From assembly GCA_964020155.1 (NCBI GenBank), contig OZ026570.1, forward strand, positions 1,885,721 through 1,949,720: a DNA stretch of 64,000 bases, read 5' to 3'. How positions within the stretch are numbered: position 1 is the stretch's first letter; each line of letters opens with the position of its first letter. The notes below the pieces were generated by a model. The model did no database searches. It had not been told where the DNA came from and saw nothing but the letters and a program-made list of their open reading frames with translations. Below are positions 1-21,689 of this stretch, one piece after another. A program made the position numbers and the translations under genes. The stretch is from Chondrilla cf. caribensis. Its lineage: Eukaryota; Porifera; Demospongiae; Chondrillida; Chondrillidae.

Positions 1-10216
<10,216 letters not shown>

Positions 10217-10276
10217 GACTCTCCTGTTCACAGTTGGAACTGGCAAAGAATGAACTGAGCTACAGAGAAACCCACT

Positions 10277-10284
10277 GTTATATA
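10277..10284 (-). promoter_or_regulatory. Candidate TATA box of gene A
   Basis: TATATAAC on the minus strand, 68 nt upstream of the ATG. A similar TATATAAG stands 53 nt upstream of the gene B ATG, within otherwise conserved 5' sequence, which supports a core promoter role. No transcript start can be read from sequence alone. Confidence 0.4.
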
Positions 10285-10569
10285 CCTATGTTCACTTAGG
10301 AATCCCCTCAAGTAATCTGTAGGAAGAGGAAGTAGCCTTATTGCTATTTGTTCACTATTACTAATACATAAATATGTTATTACCACAAAACATACATCTT
10401 ATGTAGACATATATTTGCCTTACTTTTTTGTAATAATATATAATTGGAGACAGGAAATCATCACATTTGATTAATTAATGCACAATTATTATCAAACCAT
10501 CTATATTTAGAATATTCAATGCACACATTATATCAGCTATTGAAATGAATGAATCAGAATAGCAGGCCC

Positions 10570-10925
10570 CTTATGTACATTGGTGCATGTTTGCCTCACT
10601 AAAATAAAGTTCATAGTATGTCAATATTGTTCATATTGCCTGGGACCATCATTAAGTTATCAAGCAAATATTAAACATTACTTTATACTGTCCAACTCAC
10701 TTATAGAGCAATTATTAAATAGAAGTTAATGCTGAGGGAATACTACTACTAATACTAAGGAAACCCTAAGACATGTGTTTACAGTTTACACAAGCAGCCA
10801 TAAAACTAGGTGTGGAATCTAAATAGTCACTATTTACACATATGGAACAGTTGCACTACAAGAACATCGACACAAATTTATAACAGAGTGTACATGGCAT
10901 ACACATAATATATATACATTATATT
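10570..10925. repeat. Diverged low-copy repeat unit R, copy 1
   Basis: The unit contains TACATTGGTGCATG, the block CCCTAAGACATGTGTTTACAG, CAAGCAGCCAT and ACTAGGTGTGGAATCTAAAT. Related units lie at about 11905, 12395, 14005 and 31285. No coding potential was seen. Confidence 0.6.
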
Positions 10926-11040
10926 ATTATAATTGCATGTATAACAATTAAGATAATTATAGGGGTACATGAAAACTGATATCGATGTGCAAGCAGTGCA
11001 AGGCACTACCTACAAATAGATAAAAAGGAATTCAATAGTC

Positions 11041-11620
11041 AATTGGATTAAGATGTTTGATGGTGCTCAGCACTGAGGCAGCGTTGCCTCTGCAGGGCAA
11101 CAGAGATCCTGTTGGATCATGTGGCATCGGGTTAGTGTATCCCCTGTAACCAGGCTTGTTTGCCTGCCTGGCTAGTTGAACAACTCATAGGCTCCTGGAT
11201 CTAACATACCAGACATTTCGAGTCACATGGTGTTCTCTGGCCAACTCCGGTACTTGGTAATCTACTTCACTGGTTGCGGTGTCCACTGCCCCTTCCTCTA
11301 ACATTGCCAATGCCACATGGGAAGCCACATAGGTGACACCATGTGTATGTATAGTACATGGTAATTAGCATACATTCTTAGGGGGGAAAGGAGGAAATGA
11401 AGGCTTCAGGAAGTGGCTATTATTGGATGTAACTCAAAGAAAGCTGGATGACCACTGCTGTGGATGATGCATATAAGGCGAACTTTGCTCAAGTGATTAT
11501 GACCAGTTGCATGGGATGGCTAATTGAGAACTCTTTCTTTTACCTCAGAAAACTCATGGACAATCACAACTGACTTCTTGCATTGGTATCAATGGCGCAG
11601 GTGGAGTAGCATTGTTCCTG
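11041..11620. other. Intergenic stretch, no gene recognised
   Basis: Slightly higher GC than its surroundings. It may be an old mobile-element remnant, but no domain, terminal repeat or splice pattern could be supported. Confidence 0.4.
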
Positions 11621-11622
11621 AT

Positions 11623-11853
11623 TTACTGTTTACTGATCTGCTTCCTGTCCTGAAATGTAAATCCTGCCATATTACCACCTGCACTCTCACCCTTGGAGAT
11701 CAGAGTTGTGTCTTCAGTGAGAATCCGCTGGACCTCATATTCCTCCTCCGTAATAGGCGTGTGTAGTGCAGATTGTAGTTGATGCTTAATCCATGTCAGT
11801 TCTTCTCCCATCAAGAATTCCAAATCCACCCCATGGCGGTTTTTAGAACACAC
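11623..11853 (-). pseudogene. Short coding-like relic, unrecognised
   Basis: An open stretch of ~76 codons with coding-like composition (segments FLMGEELTW and ITEEEYEVQRILTED). There is no ATG in a good context, no family resemblance I can name and no second exon. It may be a fragment of a mobile element or captured gene, or chance. Confidence 0.25.
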
Positions 11854-11904
11854 TTCTAAGCCACCAGACAGAGCTTACTTCAGTTGTGATCTTGTAGAAA
11901 TTTA

Positions 11905-12190
11905 GGACCCCACCGTACATTTGTGCATGCTTTGTGGCACTGAAGTCGATAGTACGTCAAAATTCATTACTCATAATGCCTTCATTTGGAACAACATTAA
12001 GAGAATGGGAAGCCCTGAGACATGTGTTTACAGTTTGGACAAGCAGTCATAGAACTAGGTGTGAAATCTAAATAATCTAATCTAATCTAAATAATCTGAT
12101 GTTTACACATTCAGGGCATATGTGTTACACCTGCATTGATACAGATATTTATATGATTTTATGCACATGGCATGCACAAGTATTATACAT
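11905..12190. repeat. Low-copy repeat unit R, copy 2
   Basis: Shares GGGAAGCCCTGAGACATGTG, CAAGCAGTCATAGAACTAGG and the (AATCTAATCT) run with other R units. The run of R units from here to 14.7 kb suggests local duplication. Confidence 0.6.
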
Positions 12191-12394
12191 TTAATATATA
12201 AATGTATAATACACAGTAACATGTAATTGTACACATATCACATGTATAAATAAATATAATTAATACACAAAGGTAAATGAAGTTAGGTTGCTGTTGAACA
12301 AGGTCACTCATAGTATGGCCTCCAATAGAATCAATAGAATCTTAGCATCATTGTTACCCTGTACAGCACATGTATTTCATTCATTTGTTCATAC

Positions 12395-12625
12395 GGCCTA
12401 GGACCAACATTAAGTATAATTAGTTTATTCCGCCCACAAGTTCATTACTGGAAATGGGAAGCCCTGAGAAATGTGTTTACAGATTATACAATCAGTCATA
12501 TAACTAGGTGTGGAATCTAAATATAATCTAATCTAATCTAAATAATCTGAAATTCACACATACAGGACAGTACTACACCTACACTGACACAAATAATATA
12601 TGATCATGCACAAGACATACATGGG
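12395..12625. repeat. Low-copy repeat unit R, copy 3
   Basis: Same blocks as copy 2, including the AATCTAATCT run and ACACATACAGGACAG. It is followed at once by a truncated LINE. Confidence 0.6.
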
Positions 12626-12639
12626 TAGGATGGATGAAA

Positions 12640-13268
12640 GGGGAAGAGGGGTTCTTGGAGTGTATGGGGTGGAATGGTCATGGTTCACGGGGAGAAATCT
12701 TCCTCAGATTTGTCACTTGGTCAGATGAACGAGATGTTGGAGGCATGAATGTGCATGGAGGAAGCTCCAGGAAGAGTGGAGAGAGGGCTGCAGCAGAGTA
12801 CAGAAGTTAAGATATTGGGAAGTCTTAGCAGGAGATATAGCTTTTGCAGAGTGGAAGATGGGAGGAGCAGTTAGAGTGTAAAGCAAAGATCAGAGGAAGC
12901 TGATGGGGGAATTGAGATGTGGATGTGCAAAGCTGGAAGTAGAAACGGGGAGATGGAGAGGAGTAGTGAGAGAGGATCTGTTTGCTATGCAAAAAAGATA
13001 TGGGAGATGAGAGGCATTTCCTCACATCCTGTGAGGCCCTAAAAGATGAGCGGTTTGATCTAGAGCAGCTAATGAAGATTGAGGATGACAACTTTGAATT
13101 TAATGATGCAATGAAAAGATTGCATGAGAAGTTGATTGCTAGGATGGTTATGAGCATGTGGAATAGAAGAGTTGAACTGTTTTGAATTGTGCTATTTATT
13201 GACTGTTGTATGTGCTATTTTGGGAGTTTCCTTGCCTCAGCACAATAATAATAATAATAATAATATAT
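12640..13268 (+). pseudogene. 5'-truncated LINE, C-terminal part of ORF2 and 3' end
   Basis: Conceptual translation in shifting frames matches the C-terminus of the LINE at 33.7-38.4 kb (for example WRKLQEEWREGC and KLEVETGRW), with an in-frame stop near 12880. The last frame retains the CCHC-like finger (CLLC, 8 residues, H, 4 residues, C) and ends near 13185. The 3' end has a GTGCT...AGCAC stem (13212-13243) followed by an ATA/AAT tail. It is inactive. Confidence 0.75.
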
Positions 13269-13461
13269 ATAATATGAGCTATAAATGTATAGTCCATGGT
13301 AACATCCATAAAATTGTACACATACTGCACGTATAATATTAATCAAAATTCATTATTCATAAATTATATACAAAGGTAAATGAAGTTGGGATACCCATGA
13401 ACAATTAACCTGAATTAACCTTAAGGTCACTCCCAGTATCAATAGAATCTTAGCATCATTT

Positions 13462-13535
13462 TTAGGGGCTGCCGCAGGCAGCCCCTATATTGTTTTCATT
13501 TCGACTTCCGGTATGTTACGCTTGTCCGATATATA

Positions 13536-13567
<32 letters not shown>

Positions 13568-13801
13568 ATATGTGTTCCTACGCGTAACCGTAACAATGAA
13601 TTTATATTATAATTTATATTGCGCGAAAACAAGATGGCCGATTTCGAACGCATACAATTAGAAATTGGGCTAGAATTCGTGCGCTGAAGCTCCGCCGAAC
13701 GTAATAACTTCAGCGAAGGTTCTTCTAAACCTAAAAAAGACGCCAAGTAATTCGAGTGCGGGGGGCGGCAGCCCCACGAGTTTTTAAACTCGAATTACTT
13801 G
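13462..13801 (+). mobile_element. Structured non-autonomous element, copy 2
   Basis: Same structure as the 7698 copy: 5' GGGGCTGCC hairpin, AT microsatellite, GATGGCCGATTTCGAACG block and 3' inverted repeat. It is inserted in the sequence AGCATCATT/GTTACCCTG, whose uninterrupted relative is at 12350-12370. The comparison places the ends at TTAGGGG and ACTTG, within one or two T residues. Confidence 0.7.
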
Positions 13802-14004
13802 TTACCCTGTACACCACATGTAGGTACAAACAGGTATGACAATACTCAGGGTCACATTTCAGACAACAGTGGTCAGGACTCTCCATACATGTCACACATA
13901 ACTGTAGACACAGCACAGAATGGAGGAAGTGGACCTGTAACCACACACATTTAAACACACAATACAGGACAAGAACATAGGTCACCAAACAGAGCTTACT
14001 TCAG

Positions 14005-14310
14005 TTTATGTATGCTTTGTCACACTGACAATCATAGTAAGTCAATATTCATTGTTCATATGGCCTGGTACCATCATTAAGTATAATTAGTTTATTCTGC
14101 CCACAAATTCATTACTGGAAATGGGAAGCCCTGAGACATGTGTTTACAGTTTATACAAGCAGTCATAGAACTAGGTGTGAAATCTAAATAATCTAATAAT
14201 CTAATCTAATCTAGATAATTCAATGTTTACACATACAGGGCATATGTATACTTACACCTATACTGACACAAATTTATATGATCATGCACATGACATACAC
14301 AAGTATAGAT
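14005..14310. repeat. Low-copy repeat unit R, copy 4
   Basis: Contains GGGAAGCCCTGAGACATGTG, CAAGCAGTCATAGAACTAGG and the AATCTAATCT run. The flanking AACAAGGTCACTCATA block at ~14400 repeats the one at ~12291. Confidence 0.6.
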
Positions 14311-16250
14311 AAAATAAATGCATAGTCCACAGTAGCAGCCATTTGCAGACATACTGCATGCCTTAATATAGTATACAAGCGTATAGGAAGATACTCATGA
14401 ACAAGGTCACTCATACTATGGCCTCCCAGCATCAAAAGAATCTTAGAATTATTGTTACCATGTGCAGCACATGTAGGTACAAGCAGGTATGACAATACTC
14501 AAAGTCAGAAAATACTCTTAATACATGTCACGTATTACTATACTATATAGAATGAAGGAAGGGGATCTGTAACCACACACATTTAGATGCACAATTCAAG
14601 ACAAAACATAGGTCACCATGCAGAGGTAATGTCACAAAAGTATGCACACAGTATCAGATTCCAGCAAACTACAGTGACGATGATCCCAAAACCCAGTGCA
14701 TGACAGTCCATGAAATTCATGTAGAAGAAACATTAGAACATGCATTTAGGTTCTTCTAGAATGGCTTCCAGGACTCCATCACACTTCTCTTCATACATTT
14801 CTTTACACTCACATGACAAAAATTGAATGGTTGTTGCTTAAGTTTTGTTTACTTTCTTCTCCAAATGATACTGATTACTAGCATTGAGACAAATATAGGC
14901 AGTTTACAGTGAATCCACAAAATGTTCAAAGAATATACGAACATCATTTCACAGAAATTTGCTGCCTTTACTGACCAACCTGTGTACTATGATCCAGAAA
15001 ACTAGTGTGTGTCATCTAGTGTGCCCATAGTGATTATTGGGCAACTCTTCATCTTCTATGCAAACCAATTCAGATGTTTTAGTGTTTGACGTTTTATGAA
15101 CCGATGTTGTAGGGTCTCTTTCTTCAAGTGAATAGTGTCGATATCACCACTGTGAGACATTACTAGGCTTCACTTTTAGAGTAAGCATGTTTTGAATGTC
15201 TTTACAGCCATATTCACATGACGTCATAATAGCCATTTGGTACGGTAAACTGTATTGAATGATTCAATTGAATTGGAATAATTGAACACTACTGTTGATT
15301 CCAACAGTACTTTTGCTCCGCGAATATCACTTAGCTCTTACTGCATTAATGCATGCAGTATTAAAATAAGAATTCCGATCTTCTAACGGTAGAAATCAGG
15401 CTATGAATAGGTGGTGTCTGGTCTTGTAGTATGAGATTCTAGGAATTAAATTACGCAATTCATATCAATTTCTCACAGACTTAAACCCACCATAGGAATG
15501 TCTTTTTATAGTTCGCGAATGTGTGGTCAATTGCTCGGACTAGTTTTAATACACCTCCCAGTTAGTGGAATGAATTTTTGTGCATACTTTATGAGATTTT
15601 CTATTCGGTGTCATGTAGCTATCAGGATCAGGCATTTATAGAGTGAACCGCAACCTGATGATCACGCGTGCAGCCTAATGAAGAAAGTTCCTCGCGATCT
15701 TCATATCCACATTAATTTACCGGCATTTCATAACAATGAAGTATTTTTCCTGCACCGCGAAGTCACTTAATTTGACTGTTTGGTGAAACATTTCTAGTAT
15801 AGATATAAACTTAGTCTAATCCAATTAGGCAATAATTAGAGGAGATCCGTTGCATCCTCATGATAAACTTCGTGCCTAATTTCACTTTCTCCTTTAAATT
15901 ATATCGTTATAGACAGAAAATCATCAGTGGGCGGTTTGAATTATTCCAGGGAATTGCACGATGTGCTTATCTCGTGTATATATAGTTGACTCCATGTCCG
16001 AAAATTGCATTTGAGAGTGTTCATGAAACTCAATCTTTCCAACTGGTCATAGATATGCATGCATAGTTGATATTTTTCTATCCTGCACGTACCTTTCCTC
16101 GTCACTTCTCCCACTTCGCCGTGCGACCCTGTTCCAAGTCAGCCTTAAAGTTTCTCCACTACATTGTTTAATTCAAGTTTGTACCATGATGCGTGGGCGT
16201 TTCCTTTGATGTGGTCGGGTGTCTTAATCGCTAAACTACCTCATTACGTA
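14311..16250. other. Intergenic stretch, nothing recognised
   Basis: Apart from a further partial R-type block (14400-14520), no open frame, splice pattern or terminal repeat could be supported. Confidence 0.5.
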
Positions 16251-16277
16251 TTCATGGGGTGTATAACTTTTTTCCCA

Positions 16278-16306
16278 AGGTGTATAACTGACTCTGTTAT
16301 ACACCT
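16278..16306. repeat. Short hairpin with AGGTGTATAAC arms
   Basis: Arms of 11 bp at 16278-16288 and 16296-16306. The GTGTATAAC motif also occurs at ~16258, and TGTATAAC recurs at 17033-17040, so these may be end motifs of an old foldback element spanning 16.26-17.04 kb. Confidence 0.5.
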
Positions 16307-16353
16307 CGTTAGTGTCATTTTATCACTTATGAGCCGAAACGAAATTTCGCGTT

Positions 16354-16625
16354 GATAGATCGAACGGGATGGCTAGAATTTCACTGGAAAGGGACGATCG
16401 AATTCGAACGTATCGATATAGAATTAAACCCTTCCCTCAAGCCATCAACGAAACGAATTTCACATTCATTTTGATAGATCGAACGGGACGGCTAGAATTT
16501 CACTGGAAAGGGACGATCGAATTCGAACGTATCGATATAGAATTAAACCCTTCCCTCAAGCCATCAACGAAACGAATTTCACATTGATAGATCGAACGGG
16601 AGGGCTAGAATTTCACTGGGAAGGG
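16354..16625. repeat. Tandem repeat, 113-119 bp period, ~2.4 copies
   Basis: Units start GATAGATCGAACGGGA at 16354, 16473 and 16586. The first two are nearly identical; the third breaks off at ~16625. Open frames here simply follow the repeat. Confidence 0.85.
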
Positions 16626-16945
16626 ACGATTGGATCGCTCTCCTACTAAAGACGGTCGGGTTAGTTATCTTCTGAATAGAGACATTTGGGCCAGGTATCT
16701 AGTAGATAGAGACTGACAACGGTGGCTTACTTCAAGACTTGTATCTTGTACCAAGCAGCTTGGCTCTCGAAACAATCCGGCAATTCGTATAGCTAATAGT
16801 CTTAGAACTACATTTGGACGGTTAACAATCGATTTATCCATATAACTTGAGAGAAAGAACAAGTTAAATGAAGACAGGCGGTCGAAACAAGTAACCTACA
16901 TCCTCAGGCTGCGCCTTCGGATGTCTTGCATCATGGTACAAGATA

Positions 16946-17040
16946 GTTATACAATGGGAACGGAAGGTTTAGCGATCAACACCATCGGGCTCCGCCCTCA
17001 GGTGTTTAAATCGCTAAACCTTCCGTTCCCATTGTATAAC
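16946..17040. repeat. Foldback: perfect 31-bp inverted repeat with structured 33-nt loop
   Basis: Arms 16946-16976 and 17010-17040 are exact reverse complements (left arm starts GTTATACAATGGGAACGG). The loop can itself pair around a CGGGCTCCGCCC core. A similar small hairpin (AGGCTGCGCCT) lies at ~16906-16916. It is probably the end of a foldback or MITE-type element. Confidence 0.8.
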
Positions 17041-18960
17041 CTATACTTATCGGTAATTTCGGAGTTCTTAGCTACTACTTACAGCCATGCATACACACAG
17101 ACCATCAATCTAAAAATTGCCTAGCAATCTTTTGATGAACGCTAATACGGTAATCCCATGTCGAGTAAGAAATAAAGTTAACTCAATGTAATTATCATCT
17201 ATAGCAACGTATATATAGATATCCATACAGTTGCAAGGCGGAAACTTAATTAAATTTCAGCACGGAATCGGAATCAGAAACTGGAAACTGCGGACCTTAG
17301 ACTCAAAAGTCCTGCATGATATATTGATTTCGAGGTTTGAACTGGTTTACGAACGATAAAGTGAGTGGTTTTTCCAATTCTTAGTTGAAAAGTATAATTA
17401 TTTACGTTATTCTTCATCTTTACTTTTAGAAGTCACATTCATGCAATTATAATCTGTTTTTGGAGAATCTCATCCCATCCGGTACGTGTCATGGGGAATG
17501 TAGGTTCTTTTTAGCATCCCCTAGTAAGTTTAAATATTTTGACTGACGTGTTTCGAGGATCACTTCCCTAAATTTAGTCAATGTCGTGAACATTTATTGT
17601 TCGACTATAATCTCTAAACTATGGATACGGTTAGTATAGGGAACAGTGTGGGAATCATCGCAATATTCCCGAATTAACAGTTATAGTATAATTGTATGTG
17701 GCATAAATTGAATGTGTCTAGATGTATACAATGGTTTGGATTAGTATGTATGTTATTTCATAGTTTGAGTTATGAAAACCTATACTTCAAGGGCCACTGG
17801 CACTTTTCATATAGTGTGTCATATAGATACCTGGGCATCTTAACATGTGTATATATCCCCAATTCCCCATGCATGGATAGTGGGGAGATGGTAATATCTT
17901 TGGGTTTTGCTGTTTACATAAATACTGTGACATCTTTTATGACTTCATTCAACTTTTTACAAAATACATATTGTGTGTATCTTACGATGAAGTCCCTGTA
18001 GACAAAGACAGTAATACTACAGACAAACCGACAAGACTGTCCAACGTCTGACACCAATAATGTTTATATACCTCAGGCTATATTGACACAGAGCTTTGAA
18101 CCCGATGCCAGCAAAAGTGATGAAAAGCTACAGGATATTTCCAACAAGGTATAATGATGATGACAAGCAAGTTACTGCAGTAATAATTTGTTTATTGTTA
18201 TTGCACCAACCAATTGAATCCTCGGTATTTTTCTAACTTATAGCTATAATGATAGTCACTGTATAGTCCACCACACAGCAAAAGGAACCCAGACTTGGTA
18301 TTGAGTTGGTATAGGCCCCTCCCCTAACAACTATACACACAAGCACACACATACACATGTACACAAATGCAATCTTTAAGTATGTACACATACAAACTTT
18401 ATTATGTCTCATATTATATAATCCATTCATATTTTACATCGTACTGAAATTCACCCAGCACACCTACCCATACATAGAGACCGTCATTTTAGGCATGGTG
18501 TGTAAACTGCAGTAGACACACTGATCATGTTGCCAATCCACCTTGCGCATATCAGCTGCTCATGCATGTGTGTGAGCATTAAGATGAATTGTTATTGTGT
18601 ATCATTAGGTGCCAAGTAAAATAATATGACATTGTACTATCTGTAATTGCTAGCATCTTGTTACCTTTACATGAATAAATTGAGATTATATGAATATAAA
18701 AATGAATCCTATTGTGACATTTCTTTTTAAAGTACATCTGATTGGTTAAAAAGGTGCAAATTAATAACCAGTTCCTCTAGATACTACCTTCCTATACTCA
18801 ACATATGACGCATAATTAGACAGCCATAGCAAGCCAAACTATAACTGACACATGATAGAAGTTTAACACATATTATACATATTATACCTAATTATAGCAC
18901 ACACAAGTACATACCCAACTTACATGTATGTACTCACATGTACATGCTTACACACAAGCA
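17041..18960. other. Intergenic stretch, no gene recognised
   Basis: A 101-codon plus-strand frame at 17696-18001 has no recognisable domain and low-complexity composition; it is treated as chance. Otherwise AT-rich sequence. Confidence 0.5.
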
Positions 18961-18974
18961 TACATTTGACTCCA

Positions 18975-19135
18975 GCCGGGTAATAGATTCAGTTGAGATC
19001 TCCTATAGAAACCCCTCCATCTTCCACACTCAATCCTGAGTGTGGCTGTCCTACCTTCGATCTCCTATAGATGGGATCATTCAGTGGAAGATTGGTCATA
19101 GGACAAATTTAAAATTACCCTGTAGTGTATCAACC
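18975..19135 (-). pseudogene. Decayed FN3-type exon remnant
   Basis: Blocks matching the last exons at 21421 and 43769 (around GTTGAGATC, ATGGGATCATTCAGTGGA and GATTGGTC) are interrupted by a 62-bp insertion flanked by GATCTCCTATAG repeats. It is a relic of a further gene copy or duplicated tail. Confidence 0.6.
18997..19070. repeat. Short insertion with 12-bp direct repeats and internal hairpin
   Basis: GATCTCCTATAG occurs at 18997-19008 and 19059-19070. Between them lies a hairpin with 9-bp arms CCACACTCA/TGAGTGTGG (19024-19045). The layout looks like a tiny insertion with target duplication. Confidence 0.6.
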
Positions 19136-20026
19136 CCTAGCAGTAATTTTGTTTGTTACTGCATGTAACTCTATTTTTACTAGTGAATGTTTGGATTGGG
19201 TGGCAAAAACGTTGAATAAGTGTATAACGTATTATTTATGTGTGCGTAACTATAGTTATATATGTGAATGAAATTTAATGGTGATGCAAATCCATGCAAA
19301 CAGTAATCTTTATGCAATTGGACAAAATCCCAAATTAGTATGTATAATAATAGTGTTGTAATGAGCAATATAATATGATAATTGGATACACACACGTCAG
19401 TTTGCTGAGTCCATTCATTCCAATGACTATGACCAAAAAGAATGTTTGGATTCATCAGGCTTCAGGAGAGTACTTAGTTGATGTAGATTCTGCTACAATG
19501 GTATACCATGCATGCCTATAGTATAATTTATAGAATGTGGTATGTGTGGTAGATGATACATTTGAAGAGCACGGTATATACATGATTATGTTGTGTCAAA
19601 GAATACTACCTATACATATTCATAAATATACTGTACTTTTGGTGAAAATATAATACTCCTGGACAAAGTGGAGACACTGTCAGGTTCGGGAGCTAACACC
19701 CACTTATAAACCAAATCCGTCAATTTTTGTTTATATTGCCTATATTATATTCAATATTAAATAATACTAATAAAGCTTGTAAATGCTTACTTATGTACAT
19801 TGTATCATTAAAGTTTTTAATAATATATAACATTATCATTACAATAATATATAGGGTGCAAAAATATGTATATTCGGCTAACATGTAAAATTGAACAGTT
19901 TATCTTGGTCTTTGGGTACATACAACTTGGCATAGCTAGGTAATAGAACTCAGTATGCCAGGCCAGATATGGAAGCACACATATTATGTATGCCCTCATG
20001 AAGGCTGGAAGGTCTAACACATTACT
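19136..20026. other. AT-rich intergenic stretch
   Basis: No gene recognised. From ~19830 on it is the left copy of a segment repeated at ~32755-33660. Confidence 0.5.
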
Positions 20027-20092
20027 GTTACATGATGTTGAATTGTTATCCAACCTGTAGCCATCACGGCACTCACAACAGTGGCTAAGCAC
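20027..20092 (-). pseudogene. EGF exon remnant (3' half)
   Basis: Encodes VLSHCCECRDGYRLDNN and a final Cys, closely like the 3' half of the EGF exon at 54393-54515 (VLSYYCDC...GYRL). The 5' half and acceptor are missing. The duplicate is at 32920-32985. Confidence 0.6.
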
Positions 20093-20456
20093 AACAACTA
20101 GCAAGCTGAAGCCAAGCCATATAATGATTTGTGTGTGCATGTTTGTGGGTGGGTGTGGGTGAGTGTCTGCTATGCAGCACACAAAACTAAATCCATAAAG
20201 GAAGGGGTAAGAAAAAGATCAGGAAATAATCATTAAAAAAGTCAGAGCAGAGACTAAATTACGTAATTCTTTAAAGAATGACTAATACCCCCTTACCCCT
20301 GACTGCAAGCAAAACATGGAGTGTTCGGGATATGTGTGTATGTAAGGGCAATATTCTGTTCATTATGTAGGTACATTGTCGTAGTATGTACATGCACATA
20401 ATATATACAAATGTACATTCATGGATTTACATTTGCACATGATCCGTGCGTATGTG

Positions 20457-20617
<161 letters not shown>

Positions 20618-21420
20618 ACATAATATGTGTACCTGTGATATGTGTGTGTGCATATACACATGTTGGGCAGTTATATCAAAGGAGGTTGTATATTATTATC
20701 TATTATATGTATATATGGCTGAAAAGAATGGGAGGGAACATGATGTAAAGGCAATGTTACTACAGACAAAGGGAAACACAACATCTCCAACAAGGGAGGG
20801 AGACAGGGGAATTAAGAGAAATGCCCGTTGCCTTCAACCTTTAAAAGAAACCTATATAAAGTGGGTGTGGAATTTGGCCCTGATGTGCATATTTCATACA
20901 AATAATATGCAAATATAGTAACATCCACAAATATATGCATACATACAATGACATAATTACAAGTAAATTTGTGTACATAAGTGTGTACACATGTTAAAAG
21001 ATTTGAACTGCATCCATTTTATGTATATTGGTCTTATTTTTGGAGTATTGTTCTTTTGAATGATATGTAGCTAATATGATATTTAAGATTTTAAATGTTG
21101 CTCTGTTGACTTTAATAGTGTATATTACTATAAATATGAGTGCATGTACGTTATCGTACAGCTTGAACATTGGTATTAATAATTGTGATTGCTTTTGATA
21201 CATATTTAGTGTTAATGGAAAACACTAAAATATCCAACTGGGGTCTACATGAAGAGTGTTATAGTATTAATATAACGCTGTTTCTGACACATATACTTAA
21301 TAGTGCACTAATTGCAATGATTAAAGTGTAATCATGTTTCAATTAAGTAACTCATCTAACTCTCACACTATGATTATTTTGTCAAACCTATATAAGTAGC
21401 ACGCGAATTGAGATTTGGAA
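20618..21420. other. 3' flank of gene B, no gene
   Basis: AT-rich sequence collinear with 33400-33640 and then 43220-43768. The segment around 20910-20920 is the paralogous empty site of the LINE/LTR insertions in the other copy. Confidence 0.6.
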
Positions 21421-21689
21421 TCACACATTCAATTTGGCCGGATTTCCAAATTGTCCACCAATTTTCATCCGCACTTGAATCTCGTACTTTGCTCCAGGTA
21501 CAGGCAGGTGGAGACTGAAGGCCATAGATTTAGTTGAGATCATTCGAATGGGATCATTCAGTGGAGGATTGGTCTGGTAGAGTAAAATTTGAAATTCCTC
21601 GAAATCATCCCGGAGTGCACCTGGGACCATCATTAAGAATGATACGAATGTCGTGGTTTTAGCAACCAGTGTGAGTATTGGACCCTGAA
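21421..21689 (-). CDS. FN3-like last exon of gene B tail
   Basis: Starts after the pyrimidine-rich acceptor CTCTCCATTCTCCAG in phase 1 and encodes ~88 residues ([14 protein letters not shown], then YEIQVRMK) ending KLNV and a stop. The beta-strand pattern resembles FN3. It is intact although the EGF exons before it are decaying. Confidence 0.6.

Noticed and set aside
16164..16587. Two small plus-strand frames as genes
   Set aside because: The second simply repeats with the tandem array and the first overlaps hairpin sequence; no coding evidence.
17696..18001. 101-codon plus-strand frame as a gene
   Set aside because: No recognisable domain, no supporting splice sites or paralogue, aromatic-rich AT-driven composition.
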